Origin: Thermoanaerobaculia bacterium
Lineage (GTDB): Bacteria > Acidobacteriota > Thermoanaerobaculia > Multivoradales > JAHEKO01
Length of the DNA stretch: 5,325 nt
NCBI GenBank assembly: GCA_029287645.1
Contig: JARFQS010000416.1
Span: forward strand, 1 to 5,325
Reading direction: 5' to 3'
The translations under genes were made by a program, and so were the position numbers. This document shows, one piece after another, positions 1 to 5,325 of the stretch. Every line of letters begins with the position of its first letter. Positions within the stretch are counted from its first letter, which is position 1. Below the pieces are notes generated by a model that did not search any database, was not told where the DNA came from, and was given only the letters and a program-made list of their open reading frames with translations.

Positions 1-10
1 ACCGAGATGT

Positions 11-262
11 CTACTCGTCAGCCCGGTCCAGCACCGTCCGGGGGATCCGCCAGCCGACCGATTCGCCGTCGCAGAAGACGTTGCCTTCACTGTCGGCTTC
101 GAACTCGACTACGTCGTCGGACTCCCAGTCCTCCGGAGATCGCAGGGCGTATCCGCCCTCCGTCCCGCAGACGAGGAATTCGCGCCCGTCCGGAGCCCGC
201 CAGGCGATGGCCTGGGTCTCCCGGTCGAACACATCGCGGTAGCGTACGTTGGAATCACCCAT
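11..262 (-). CDS. Small acidic hypothetical protein (83 aa)
   Basis: I do not recognise the family. The 83-residue product is soluble-looking, with no signal peptide or membrane segment. It is very acidic: about 21 Asp/Glu against 9 Arg, and no Lys. It has two cysteines (32 and 64), each followed three residues later by Glu and then by an aromatic residue and a proline, which hints at two short beta-rich repeats (about 27-46 and 59-78). The ATG at 262 is chosen because AAAGGAGG lies just upstream with a 5-base spacer. A start 11 codons further up (295) would put this ribosome site inside the gene. It lies downstream of the DUF445 gene on the same strand, but a 148-base gap with its own likely promoter suggests separate transcription. 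That it is a real gene is likely from the start signal; its function is unknown. Confidence 0.72.
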   Translation of the reverse strand: MGDSNVRYRDVFDRETQAIAWRAPDGREFLVCGTEGGYALRSPEDWESDDVVEFEADSEGNVFCDGESVGWRIPRTVLDRADE

Positions 263-265
263 CGA

Positions 266-275
266 CGCCTCCTTT
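266..275 (-). promoter_or_regulatory. Strong ribosome binding site fixing the small gene's start
   Basis: On the minus strand this reads AAAGGAGGCG, nearly a full anti-16S match. GGAGG (268-272) stands 5 bases before the ATG at 262, which excludes the longer upstream start at 295. Confidence 0.75.
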
Positions 276-316
276 CGTTGCCGACCGACCCGCACAGGCG
301 GCCAGCCTCTGCCTCA

Positions 317-345
317 ACCATAGGGGACGAGCGCTCGCATGGCAA
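317..345 (-). promoter_or_regulatory. Candidate sigma-70-type promoter with palindromic spacer
   Basis: On the minus strand TTGCCA (340-345; 5 of 6 to TTGACA) is followed after exactly 17 bases by TATGGT (317-322; 4 of 6 to TATAAT). Transcription would begin near 310 and give a leader of about 48 bases before the small acidic gene. The spacer holds the perfect 10-base palindrome CGAGCGCTCG (328-337), which sits where a repressor could block RNA polymerase. The boxes are seen; promoter and operator function are inferred. Confidence 0.5.
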
Positions 346-369
346 ACATACCAACAGGTAGATCGCGTA

Positions 370-385
370 CTACCCACCGGGGTAG
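370..385 (-). terminator. GC-rich hairpin after the DUF445 gene, weak terminator candidate
   Basis: CTACCC (370-375) and GGGTAG (380-385) form a 6-bp stem with a 4-base loop, 25 bases beyond the DUF445 stop codon. An overlapping alternative GGGG-CTA-CCCC hairpin can also form. There is no T-tract on the minus strand, so it may be a pause or 3'-end-stabilising structure rather than an intrinsic terminator. Confidence 0.3.
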
Positions 386-398
386 CCCCTGCTCTGAA

Positions 399-416
399 TG
401 TCTAGATTGTCTAGAT
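399..416. repeat. Perfect 9-base tandem duplication over the DUF445 stop codon
   Basis: TGTCTAGAT occurs twice with no gap (399-407 and 408-416). The right-hand copy contains the TAG stop (minus strand, 411-413) of the DUF445 gene. A second in-register TAG is not created; the left copy lies wholly in the 3' untranslated part. The two internal TCTAGA hexamers are each palindromic and can pair with each other. Confidence 0.8.
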
Positions 417-1628
417 GCCAAAGACGAATACGAGCTGTGCAAGTCCAGCGAGCAGTCCCAAGACACCGCCCATCAGAATCAGCTTCCACTCGTCTTCCTG
501 AAAGCAGGGTCGCAGCAGATCCTGGAACTCTTCGGGTGGCAGATCCGCCATTCTCTCGCGCAACAACTCACCGAGAACCTCGGCGCGCTCCTCGTTGAAG
601 CCCCAGTGATTGAAGGGCTCGATCGAAACCGCAACAGCCTTGTCCCCGACCGACTCCCGGATGTCCTCGAGTCGAGAGCCAACCGTGAGCTCGGCCGCCG
701 GCAGAAAGCTCCCCAGGGCCTCGTCTGCGACAGGTTCGATGTGCCTCTTGATCAGCGCTTCGACCCTGCCCGATCTCGGTCCGGTCAACATGGCCTCGAT
801 GATCTGACGGAGGGTCACCACCTCCCGGGTGACGAGGTGAGTCCAGACAGCTGCCACTTCCCGCTGGCGTTTGAGAAAGAGCCCTTGAACCGTCCAGGGA
901 CCGACCTGCTTCGGATGCAGAGGCCGAAAGATCAGGTTGATCGCGATCCAGTTCGTGGCGTAGCCGACCAGACCACCGAAGAACGGCAACACCCACCACC
1001 CCTTGTAGAAGATCCAGACCCCCAGCTGCACCAGGCCGAAGATGAAACCGAAGTACAACCCCGACCGGACGATGAACTTGAACTCCTCTTCACCCGATTC
1101 GAGAAACAGTCGATTCAGGAGATCCTTGTCCCCCTCGAGCTCCGTCACCAGCATGTGCTTGAAATCCACCAGATCCTCGATCTGATCCCCCACCTCCAGC
1201 ATCAGATCGTGCACCAGAGCCGGCATTTCATCCCGCACTCTGGAGTAGAGGCGGTTCTTGACCATGGATGGAAGGGACCGCCACAGGTTCCCGTGTCCGC
1301 CATAGAACATGACTTCGTCCGTGTACTCGTCGAGGCGGGGCTCGATCACTTCCGTGATGTGATCCGCCATCGCCTCGGGATCCATTTCGCGGAAGATCTC
1401 GCCCAGAGTTCCCAGCCTGAACATGGTCGACTCAGCGAAAATGGCGGCCATCTTTCCAGCCTTGGAAGGAATGATTCCCTGCCAGCCCAGGTAGGGACGC
1501 ACGCCACGGAACTCCAACGGCAGGAAGGTCAACTTGATGGCCACCCAGTTGGTGGCCCAGCCGACGAGGCCCGCCACGAACGGGATCGAGACGTGCTTCC
1601 AGAACTCGAGGTCGCTGAGGAGGTCCAT
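411..1628 (-). CDS. DUF445 family membrane protein with internal duplication
   Basis: A 405-residue integral membrane protein of the DUF445 (YheB-like) family, whose biochemical role is not established. The family signature GLVGxATNWxAIxLxFxPL appears twice, at residues 20-38 and 219-237. Membrane segments are predicted at about 13-36, 189-208, 212-234 and 382-404, with large charged helical regions between (about 55-185 and 250-380). The segment at 182-207 resembles the C-terminal one at 380-405: both follow an acidic E/D-E-F/W-K pattern and contain GLxQL (198-202; GLAQL near the C-terminus). The protein is therefore two homologous halves. The ATG at 1628 is the only plausible start, because a TGA in the same frame lies ten codons upstream. 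No good Shine-Dalgarno sequence precedes it, so translation probably depends on the acyltransferase gene 30 bases upstream. Family assignment is firm; function is unknown. Confidence 0.9.
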   Translation of the reverse strand: MDLLSDLEFWKHVSIPFVAGLVGWATNWVAIKLTFLPLEFRGVRPYLGWQGIIPSKAGKMAAIFAESTMFRLGTLGEIFREMDPEAMADHITEVIEPRLDEYTDEVMFYGGHGNLWRSLPSMVKNRLYSRVRDEMPALVHDLMLEVGDQIEDLVDFKHMLVTELEGDKDLLNRLFLESGEEEFKFIVRSGLYFGFIFGLVQLGVWIFYKGWWVLPFFGGLVGYATNWIAINLIFRPLHPKQVGPWTVQGLFLKRQREVAAVWTHLVTREVVTLRQIIEAMLTGPRSGRVEALIKRHIEPVADEALGSFLPAAELTVGSRLEDIRESVGDKAVAVSIEPFNHWGFNEERAEVLGELLRERMADLPPEEFQDLLRPCFQEDEWKLILMGGVLGLLAGLAQLVFVFGI

Positions 1629-1658
1629 GGAATCAGGCTCGGGAGCAGGTCGGTCGAG

Positions 1659-3062
1659 TCAGCTTCCTTCCGCCAGCTGCAACATGGCCGAGAACTCCTC
1701 ATGGAACCCGGCGATGATGGTCTCGGGGTCGGCAACCAGGCCTGCGTCGGTGACGATACCGACCCGTACGTTGCCGGCGTAGCTACTGATGGCTATTCCC
1801 ATTCCCAGTCTGCCCGACTGTGGAACCCAGAAGACGAAGTCCCGCATCGCTTTGCCGGTGAAGAAGAGCGTCCTTCGGGGACCTGGCACGTTGGTGAGAA
1901 CCGCAGTACCCTTGGTGCCGAAGATCCTGATCACCAGCTTCTGGATGGCTTTCGGCGACACACCCAAGGCTCCCAACACCTGCATCACGACGACGGGCTC
2001 GAACGAGTGCTTGAGCCGCCCCATTCGGCGCTGCAGCTTCGCCAGTCTCTCTCTTGGATCTTCGATACCGACCGGCAGCGACAGGAACACGAGGCCGAAC
2101 TGGTTGCCGAGCTGCGCCATTTCCTCCAGGGGTCTGAGACTCACCGGGACAATGGCCCGAAAGCTGAGCTCTTTCTTCACTTCCCCCCTGCCCACCAGGT
2201 AGCGTCTCAATCCGCCGGCGACGGCATTGGTGAGCACGTCATTCAGCGTTCCACCGATGGCCTCCCGAACCCTACCGACGTCCTCGAGGGAGACCGGAGC
2301 GGACCACGCCGCCCTTTTTCTGACGCCCAGGGTTCCTTTGAAGGCGGTCGCCGGATCAGGGGGCCGCACCGCCATCCGCCCGAAGGTCGGCACGAAGACG
2401 CCACTCTTGACCCACCCGCTCAGACTCGCGAGCTTCTCGGCAGGGCCGGTCAGCAGTCGGACTGCTGCCGGCATCAGATCCTGAATGTAGCCTGAAGCCA
2501 CCTTCTTATCCGGGGGGTTGTCGGAGAACAGGGATCTCAGGGGATTGGTGGATTCGGTCTCCTGTCGTGATCCTGACTCTTCGGGGGCCGACAATTCTGT
2601 CGTCGAGAGCAGCACCAACATGAGAACCAGGCCGTCTCCCAGACAGTGATGGAGCCGCCAAAGAAGCGCTGAGCCTCCCCTGTAATTCTGAATCAAATGG
2701 CACATCCACAAGGGCCTCGCGCGATCCAGCGGGGTGCTCATCCAGCTACTCACCAGATCCTGCAAGGCGGCATCATCTCCCGGTGATGGCAAGACCTCCT
2801 CGACGACATGGGCGTCGAGGTCGAAGTCCGGATCGGTCTGCCATGAGGACTTCTGCTGCTTCCCTGTCTCTACGACCCGCTGAGAGAAACGAGGGATCGT
2901 GACGAAACGTTCGGCCAGCGCCCGTCGGACCTCCGTCAGATCGAGAGGATCGTCGAAGAAGAGCAGCCCATTGATCATCATCAGGTTGGCCGGTTCATCC
3001 ATGCGCAGCCAAGCGTGGTCCACGCTGCGCATTCTCTCTACGGCCACCTGGGCTGCACTCAT
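1659..3062 (-). CDS. Wax ester synthase / diacylglycerol O-acyltransferase (WS/DGAT)
   Basis: A 467-residue bifunctional-type acyltransferase that in this family transfers acyl groups from acyl-CoA to fatty alcohols or diacylglycerol, making wax esters or triacylglycerol at the cytoplasmic membrane and lipid inclusions. The N-terminus carries the typical SVDHAWLRMDEP (13-24). PLDRARPLW is at 111-119, the catalytic HHxxxDG motif is HHCLGDG at 138-144, an ND motif is at 274-275, LGNQFG at 318-323 begins the conserved GN...LP stretch, and NVPGPR at 391-396 lies in the C-terminal DUF1298 domain. Length is usual for the family and all key motifs are intact, so it should be active. Two adjacent ATGs (3065 and 3062) are possible; GGAGG is 4 bases before the first and 7 before the second, so 3062 is preferred. 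It is the first gene of an operon with the DUF445 gene. Wax versus triacylglycerol preference cannot be read from the sequence. Confidence 0.95.
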   Translation of the reverse strand: MSAAQVAVERMRSVDHAWLRMDEPANLMMINGLLFFDDPLDLTEVRRALAERFVTIPRFSQRVVETGKQQKSSWQTDPDFDLDAHVVEEVLPSPGDDAALQDLVSSWMSTPLDRARPLWMCHLIQNYRGGSALLWRLHHCLGDGLVLMLVLLSTTELSAPEESGSRQETESTNPLRSLFSDNPPDKKVASGYIQDLMPAAVRLLTGPAEKLASLSGWVKSGVFVPTFGRMAVRPPDPATAFKGTLGVRKRAAWSAPVSLEDVGRVREAIGGTLNDVLTNAVAGGLRRYLVGRGEVKKELSFRAIVPVSLRPLEEMAQLGNQFGLVFLSLPVGIEDPRERLAKLQRRMGRLKHSFEPVVVMQVLGALGVSPKAIQKLVIRIFGTKGTAVLTNVPGPRRTLFFTGKAMRDFVFWVPQSGRLGMGIAISSYAGNVRVGIVTDAGLVADPETIIAGFHEEFSAMLQLAEGS

Positions 3063-3065
3063 CAT

Positions 3066-3259
3066 CCGACCTCCTATCGGAATGGGGCGTTGGCTCCTAC
3101 CTAGTTTAGCGAAAAGACCTCCTCATCCCGCAGGCCCCCACTCGGATCTCGAACCGCAGGATTCCTCGATCCTCAGTGTTTCAGGTACAGGCGCCGAGAA
3201 AAGAACAAACAAGACAACCACTGCATAGACACCAAAACCTGGAACGGGAGACGACAAAC
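3066..3259. other. Divergent intergenic region between WS/DGAT and LTxxQ genes
   Basis: This 194-base stretch must hold the promoters for both the leftward WS/DGAT operon and the rightward exported-protein gene, but I find no pair of boxes good enough to call for either. On the minus strand TAAACT (in the AT-richer part near 3105) is a possible -10 without a matching -35. On the plus side, the last 60 or so bases before 3260 are rich in A and C and poor in T, which suggests an unstructured leader. No open reading frame with coding character is visible here. Confidence 0.5.
3069..3080 (-). promoter_or_regulatory. Ribosome binding site of the WS/DGAT gene
   Basis: Minus-strand CCGATAGGAGGT lies directly before the paired ATGs. 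GGAGG (3070-3074) is 7 bases from the second ATG (3062), which favours that start. The same 12 bases recur before the YbaK-type gene (4920-4931). Confidence 0.65.
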
Positions 3260-3772
3260 ATGACCCACCGAATTCCTGCAACCACCATCCTCGGGCTGAT
3301 GATGCTACCCATGCTCCTGGCCGCACAGCCGCCCGGAATCGAAGAGTTCCATGGACCCGAAGGAGCACGCGTCCCGGGTAGCGATCGTCGCCTCGAAGTG
3401 GCGGCCGACTACCTGGAGCTGACCGACGGACAGCTAGTCGAATGGGAGGGACTTCTCGACAGCCACAGGCAGACCGCACAGCAAGAGTGGCAGGAGATCG
3501 CTTCTCTTCGAGAGCAGTTCCGCTACCTGGCAGAGACCGAGGATCCAGATCTCGCCGAGCTGGGCGGACTCGCGCTCACCATCCATCAGCGCTCAGAGGC
3601 CATGCGAAGCCTTCGAACCGAGTTGAACGATCAACTGGCATCGATCCTCACGCCCGACCAACTCGAGAAGTTCGAGGCCCTTCGGACGGCAAGAGAGACG
3701 TTTCGCCCGCGCGGCAAGAGGAACCGTCCGCATCGCGGTGCAAGACCCGATTCGAGCAGCGGTACGGACTGA
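3260..3772 (+). CDS. Exported LTxxQ-motif (Spy/CpxP-like) protein
   Basis: A 170-residue protein with a signal peptide: a short basic start, a hydrophobic core (about 8-20) and likely cleavage after Ala-Ala at 21-22. The mature part is almost all helix and contains two LTxxQ motifs, LTDGQ at 54-58 and LTPDQ at 130-134, the hallmark of the Spy/CpxP group of periplasmic helical proteins. Family members act as chaperones or as sensors that damp envelope-stress signalling. The region 59-128 is charged and heptad-like, fitting the helical hairpin cradle. The end (149-162) is an unusual Arg/Lys-rich tail. There is no lipobox cysteine, so it should be soluble in the periplasm. The ATG at 3260 has GGGAG 9 bases upstream; an earlier GTG at 3176 would put a non-secretory stretch before the signal peptide. 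It stands alone, ended by its own terminator. The family call is good at motif level; the exact role is inferred. Confidence 0.8.
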   Translation: MTHRIPATTILGLMMLPMLLAAQPPGIEEFHGPEGARVPGSDRRLEVAADYLELTDGQLVEWEGLLDSHRQTAQQEWQEIASLREQFRYLAETEDPDLAELGGLALTIHQRSEAMRSLRTELNDQLASILTPDQLEKFEALRTARETFRPRGKRNRPHRGARPDSSSGTD

Positions 3773-3818
3773 CCGAAACCCAAGGCGGGCTTCCCTCCCC
3801 CGCCGACCCGGCAGTCGA

Positions 3819-3863
3819 GAGAGCGGGTCCTCCTTGTTGTGGAGGGCCCGCTCTTCTTCTTCC
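3819..3863 (+). terminator. Strong rho-independent terminator after the LTxxQ gene
   Basis: Left arm 3820-3833 pairs with right arm 3841-3854 in a 14-bp stem with a single G·U wobble, and 3819/3855 can add another wobble. The loop is 7 bases (TTGTTGT). A pyrimidine-rich tail TCTTCTTC follows on the plus strand. It begins 47 bases after the stop at 3772 and separates this gene from the usp operon. Confidence 0.88.
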
Positions 3864-3886
3864 CGGCCCGGGCCTCTCCAGCAGAC

Positions 3887-3916
3887 TTTGCAGAGGCCGG
3901 GCTCAGCCATTACTAT
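3887..3916 (+). promoter_or_regulatory. Possible promoter of the usp operon
   Basis: TTTGCA (3887-3892, 4 of 6) and TACTAT (3911-3916, 4 of 6) stand 18 bases apart, between the terminator and the usp start. They would give a leader of about 48 bases. The match is modest and could be chance, but a promoter is needed here because of the terminator upstream. Confidence 0.35.
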
Positions 3917-3970
3917 GTCAGGCAGGAAGACTTCCAAGGGGAATCCCGAGCCTTGGACGCCGGAGCTACC

Positions 3971-4933
3971 ATGGATGGTTCCGATCCCCAATCGTGCCCT
4001 CGTGGCACGGTGATTGCCGCTACCGATCTCTCCGAGACCGCCCACGCAGGAGTCCGCTGGGCTCTTCAGGTCGCGGGCCGGAGGGGCTTCGCGCTCCACC
4101 TCGTGCACGCCCTGAATGTCGCAGGCTGGACATCGGACTTCACCGAGCTCCATTCCAAGGTACCGGTGCAGCTGGAGGATGCCGCCCGACAGCATCTCGA
4201 TCGCATGGCCGGGGAGGCCCGGCAGCGGGGGGTCGCCGCCACCTGGTCGGTGACGATCGGCCAGCCTTCCGAGATCATTGTCGCTGAAGCCCAGAGGCTC
4301 CACGCCGATTTGGTGGTCCTCGGTACCAGCGGTCATCGCCCCTTCGATCCCGTCGCTCTCGGTAGCACCGCAGAGAGGGTAGTGCAGAGAGCGGACTGCC
4401 CCGTTCTGACGATTCATCCCGAGGATCCCGCACCGTCAGGCAGCGTCGAACGAATCCTCGCGGCCACGGATTTCTCGGACCAGGCCACCTGGGCTCTGAG
4501 ATCCGCCCTCGAGCTCGTTTCCGGATCCGAATCTCCGTCCCCCAGGGTTTTTCTACTGCACGTCTTCCATGTCCCTTACGAATTCAGCATGGATAGCATC
4601 TATGGTCCGGCGACTCCGGTCGCCACCGTCTGGGAGGCCGTTGGCCGGGAAGTCGAGGAGCGTCTCGCGAGACACTCCGAGGCTCTCGCCAGCGACCTGG
4701 GAGTGGAGATCGTGCCTCTCGGCCGGAGTGGCTACCCACCCCAGGTCATCGTCCGCCAGGCCGTCGAGGCGCAAGTCGATTGGATCGTGATGGGCACCCA
4801 CGGCCGAACGGGGCTGTCCCACGTCCTGTTGGGAAGCACGGCCGAGCGAGTCATTCAGAAAGCCCAATGTCCTGTGCTAACCGTTCGCAGACCGTCAGGC
4901 GAACCGACACCCTTCGAGCCCGATAGGAGGTAG
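3971..4933 (+). CDS. Universal stress protein, tandem two-domain (UspA family)
   Basis: A 320-residue cytoplasmic protein made of two Usp domains (about 11-150 and 159-309). Each opens with a beta-strand and the nucleotide-binding Asp: IAATDLSE at 15-22 and LAATDFSD at 163-170. Each also carries the ATP-binding pattern G-x2-G-x9-G-S/T in full, at 118-132 and 275-289, followed by the family's typical AERVxQxAxCPVLT. Both domains should therefore bind ATP, unlike many tandem Usps in which one site is degenerate. The ATG at 3971 is chosen because it begins just before the first strand and has GGAG 5 bases upstream; the longer frame from 3839 would begin inside the terminator loop. Its 3' end overlaps the ribosome site of the next gene, with only 2 bases between stop and start. 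Usp proteins support survival in stasis, oxidative or respiratory stress; the specific role here is unknown. Confidence 0.93.
   Translation: MDGSDPQSCPRGTVIAATDLSETAHAGVRWALQVAGRRGFALHLVHALNVAGWTSDFTELHSKVPVQLEDAARQHLDRMAGEARQRGVAATWSVTIGQPSEIIVAEAQRLHADLVVLGTSGHRPFDPVALGSTAERVVQRADCPVLTIHPEDPAPSGSVERILAATDFSDQATWALRSALELVSGSESPSPRVFLLHVFHVPYEFSMDSIYGPATPVATVWEAVGREVEERLARHSEALASDLGVEIVPLGRSGYPPQVIVRQAVEAQVDWIVMGTHGRTGLSHVLLGSTAERVIQKAQCPVLTVRRPSGEPTPFEPDRR
4920..4931 (+). promoter_or_regulatory. Ribosome binding site of the YbaK-type gene, within the usp 3' end
   Basis: CCGATAGGAGGT holds AGGAGG (4925-4930) 5 bases before the ATG at 4936. It encodes the last residues of the stress protein and runs into its TAG stop (4931-4933), so ribosomes ending usp translation sit on the next start. 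Confidence 0.8.
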
Positions 4934-4935
4934 CC

Positions 4936-5325
4936 ATGCCGCTACAGAAGCTGCGAGAGTTTCTCGACCAGAACAGCGTCAAGTACGTCAGTATCAGCCA
5001 TTCACCAGCCTATACTGCCCAGGAGATCGCCGCGTCGGCCCATGTCCCCGGGCAGGAGTTGGCGAAGACCGTCATGGTAAAGCTCGACGGGGATATGGCG
5101 ATGGCCGTACTTCCGGCCTCATTCAAGGTCGACCTCGACCAACTCCGTGCAGCCGCCGGCGCCGATGCCGTCGAGCTGGCCACGGAAGACGAGTTCAAAG
5201 GCCTCTTCCCCGGGTGCGAGCCCGGCGCGATGCCGCCCTTCGGGAACCTCTGGAACATGCCGGTCTATGCCTGCGAGACCCTGGCTGACGATGTAGAGAT
5301 AGCCTTCAATGCCGGTTCTCATACT
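4936..5325 (+). CDS. YbaK/ProX-type aminoacyl-tRNA deacylase domain protein (partial, 3' end off window)
   Basis: The first 130 residues are present and no stop is reached; the usual length of about 150-160 suggests only a few dozen residues are missing. It belongs to the YbaK/aminoacyl-tRNA synthetase-associated domain family, free-standing trans-editing enzymes that hydrolyse mischarged tRNAs such as Cys- or Ala-tRNA(Pro). Visible family marks are the Lys of ELAKTVMVK (41-49, with Lys44 at the place of the key YbaK lysine), the glycine/proline loop GAMPPFG (97-103), and the NAGSHT stretch (125-130) that lines the active site. Start ATG 4936 is well supported by AGGAGG 5 bases upstream. It is co-transcribed and probably translationally coupled with the usp gene. 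Which tRNA it edits cannot be told from this fragment. Confidence 0.88.
   Translation, partial: MPLQKLREFLDQNSVKYVSISHSPAYTAQEIAASAHVPGQELAKTVMVKLDGDMAMAVLPASFKVDLDQLRAAAGADAVELATEDEFKGLFPGCEPGAMPPFGNLWNMPVYACETLADDVEIAFNAGSHT

Noticed and set aside
263..295. 11-residue longer form of the small acidic protein
   Set aside because: The near-ideal AAAGGAGG site would lie inside it and there is no ribosome site before the ATG at 295.
339..2495. Very long open frame (718 codons) on the plus strand opposite DUF445 and most of WS/DGAT
   Set aside because: It is in exact codon register with both minus-strand genes, so its stops would need TTA, CTA or TCA sense codons, which are rare in GC-rich genes. 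The translation is low-complexity His/Gln/Arg/Glu-rich with no family features, while the opposite strand has clear protein families.
3095..3130. Possible promoter of the WS/DGAT operon around TAAACT on the minus strand
   Set aside because: No -35 box resembling TTGACA lies 16-18 bases upstream, so it is not called.
3176..3259. GTG start 28 codons upstream of the LTxxQ protein
   Set aside because: The added residues are charged and would bury the signal peptide; GGGAG before the ATG at 3260 fits better.
3839..3970. 44-residue N-terminal extension of the universal stress protein
   Set aside because: It would start in the loop of the upstream terminator, has no ribosome site, and encodes nothing resembling a Usp domain. 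The ATG at 3971 precedes the first strand directly.
3442..4287. 281-codon plus-strand frame overlapping LTxxQ and usp genes
   Set aside because: It is Arg/Gly/Pro-rich, runs through the terminator hairpin and is out of frame with both well-supported genes.
3593..4417. 274-codon minus-strand frame opposite the LTxxQ and usp genes
   Set aside because: It spans a strong plus-strand terminator and the start of a clear Usp gene. The product matches no recognisable family and looks like a GC-driven shadow.

Overview
The window is GC-rich bacterial chromosomal sequence with tightly packed genes. I see no RNA gene, mobile element or CRISPR array. An LTxxQ (Spy/CpxP-type) exported protein suggests a cell with an outer envelope compartment. 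A bacterial wax ester synthase/diacylglycerol acyltransferase, a tandem universal stress protein and a YbaK-type deacylase do not fix a phylum. A GC-rich proteobacterial, myxobacterial or acidobacterial-type genome would fit, but this is inference only.

Left part, minus strand (about 3065 down to 11). A two-gene operon, a WS/DGAT acyltransferase followed 30 bases later by a DUF445 membrane protein, is transcribed leftwards. The two genes lie in the same reading frame, separated by a single TGA. The second has no visible Shine-Dalgarno sequence, so it is probably translationally coupled. The DUF445 protein is a clear internal duplication: each half has a GLVGxATNWxAI membrane motif at its start and a GLxQL membrane segment at its end. 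The DUF445 stop codon sits in a perfect 9-base tandem duplication. Next comes a 148-base gap with a GC-rich hairpin and a good sigma-70-like promoter that has a palindrome in its spacer. It leads into a small, very acidic, lysine-free protein of unknown function.

Right part, plus strand (3260 to the end). After a divergent intergenic region lies an exported LTxxQ-motif protein with a basic tail, closed by a strong rho-independent terminator. A tandem-domain universal stress protein follows. Its last codons form the ribosome binding site of a YbaK/ProX-type aminoacyl-tRNA deacylase gene, which runs off the end of the window. The last two genes form a tightly coupled pair.

Together the window joins storage-lipid synthesis (WS/DGAT with DUF445) to envelope and general stress functions (LTxxQ protein, Usp, tRNA editing). 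No obviously new defence or mobile system is visible. The points most worth following are the duplicated DUF445 protein, its in-frame coupling to WS/DGAT, and the small acidic gene with its candidate operator.
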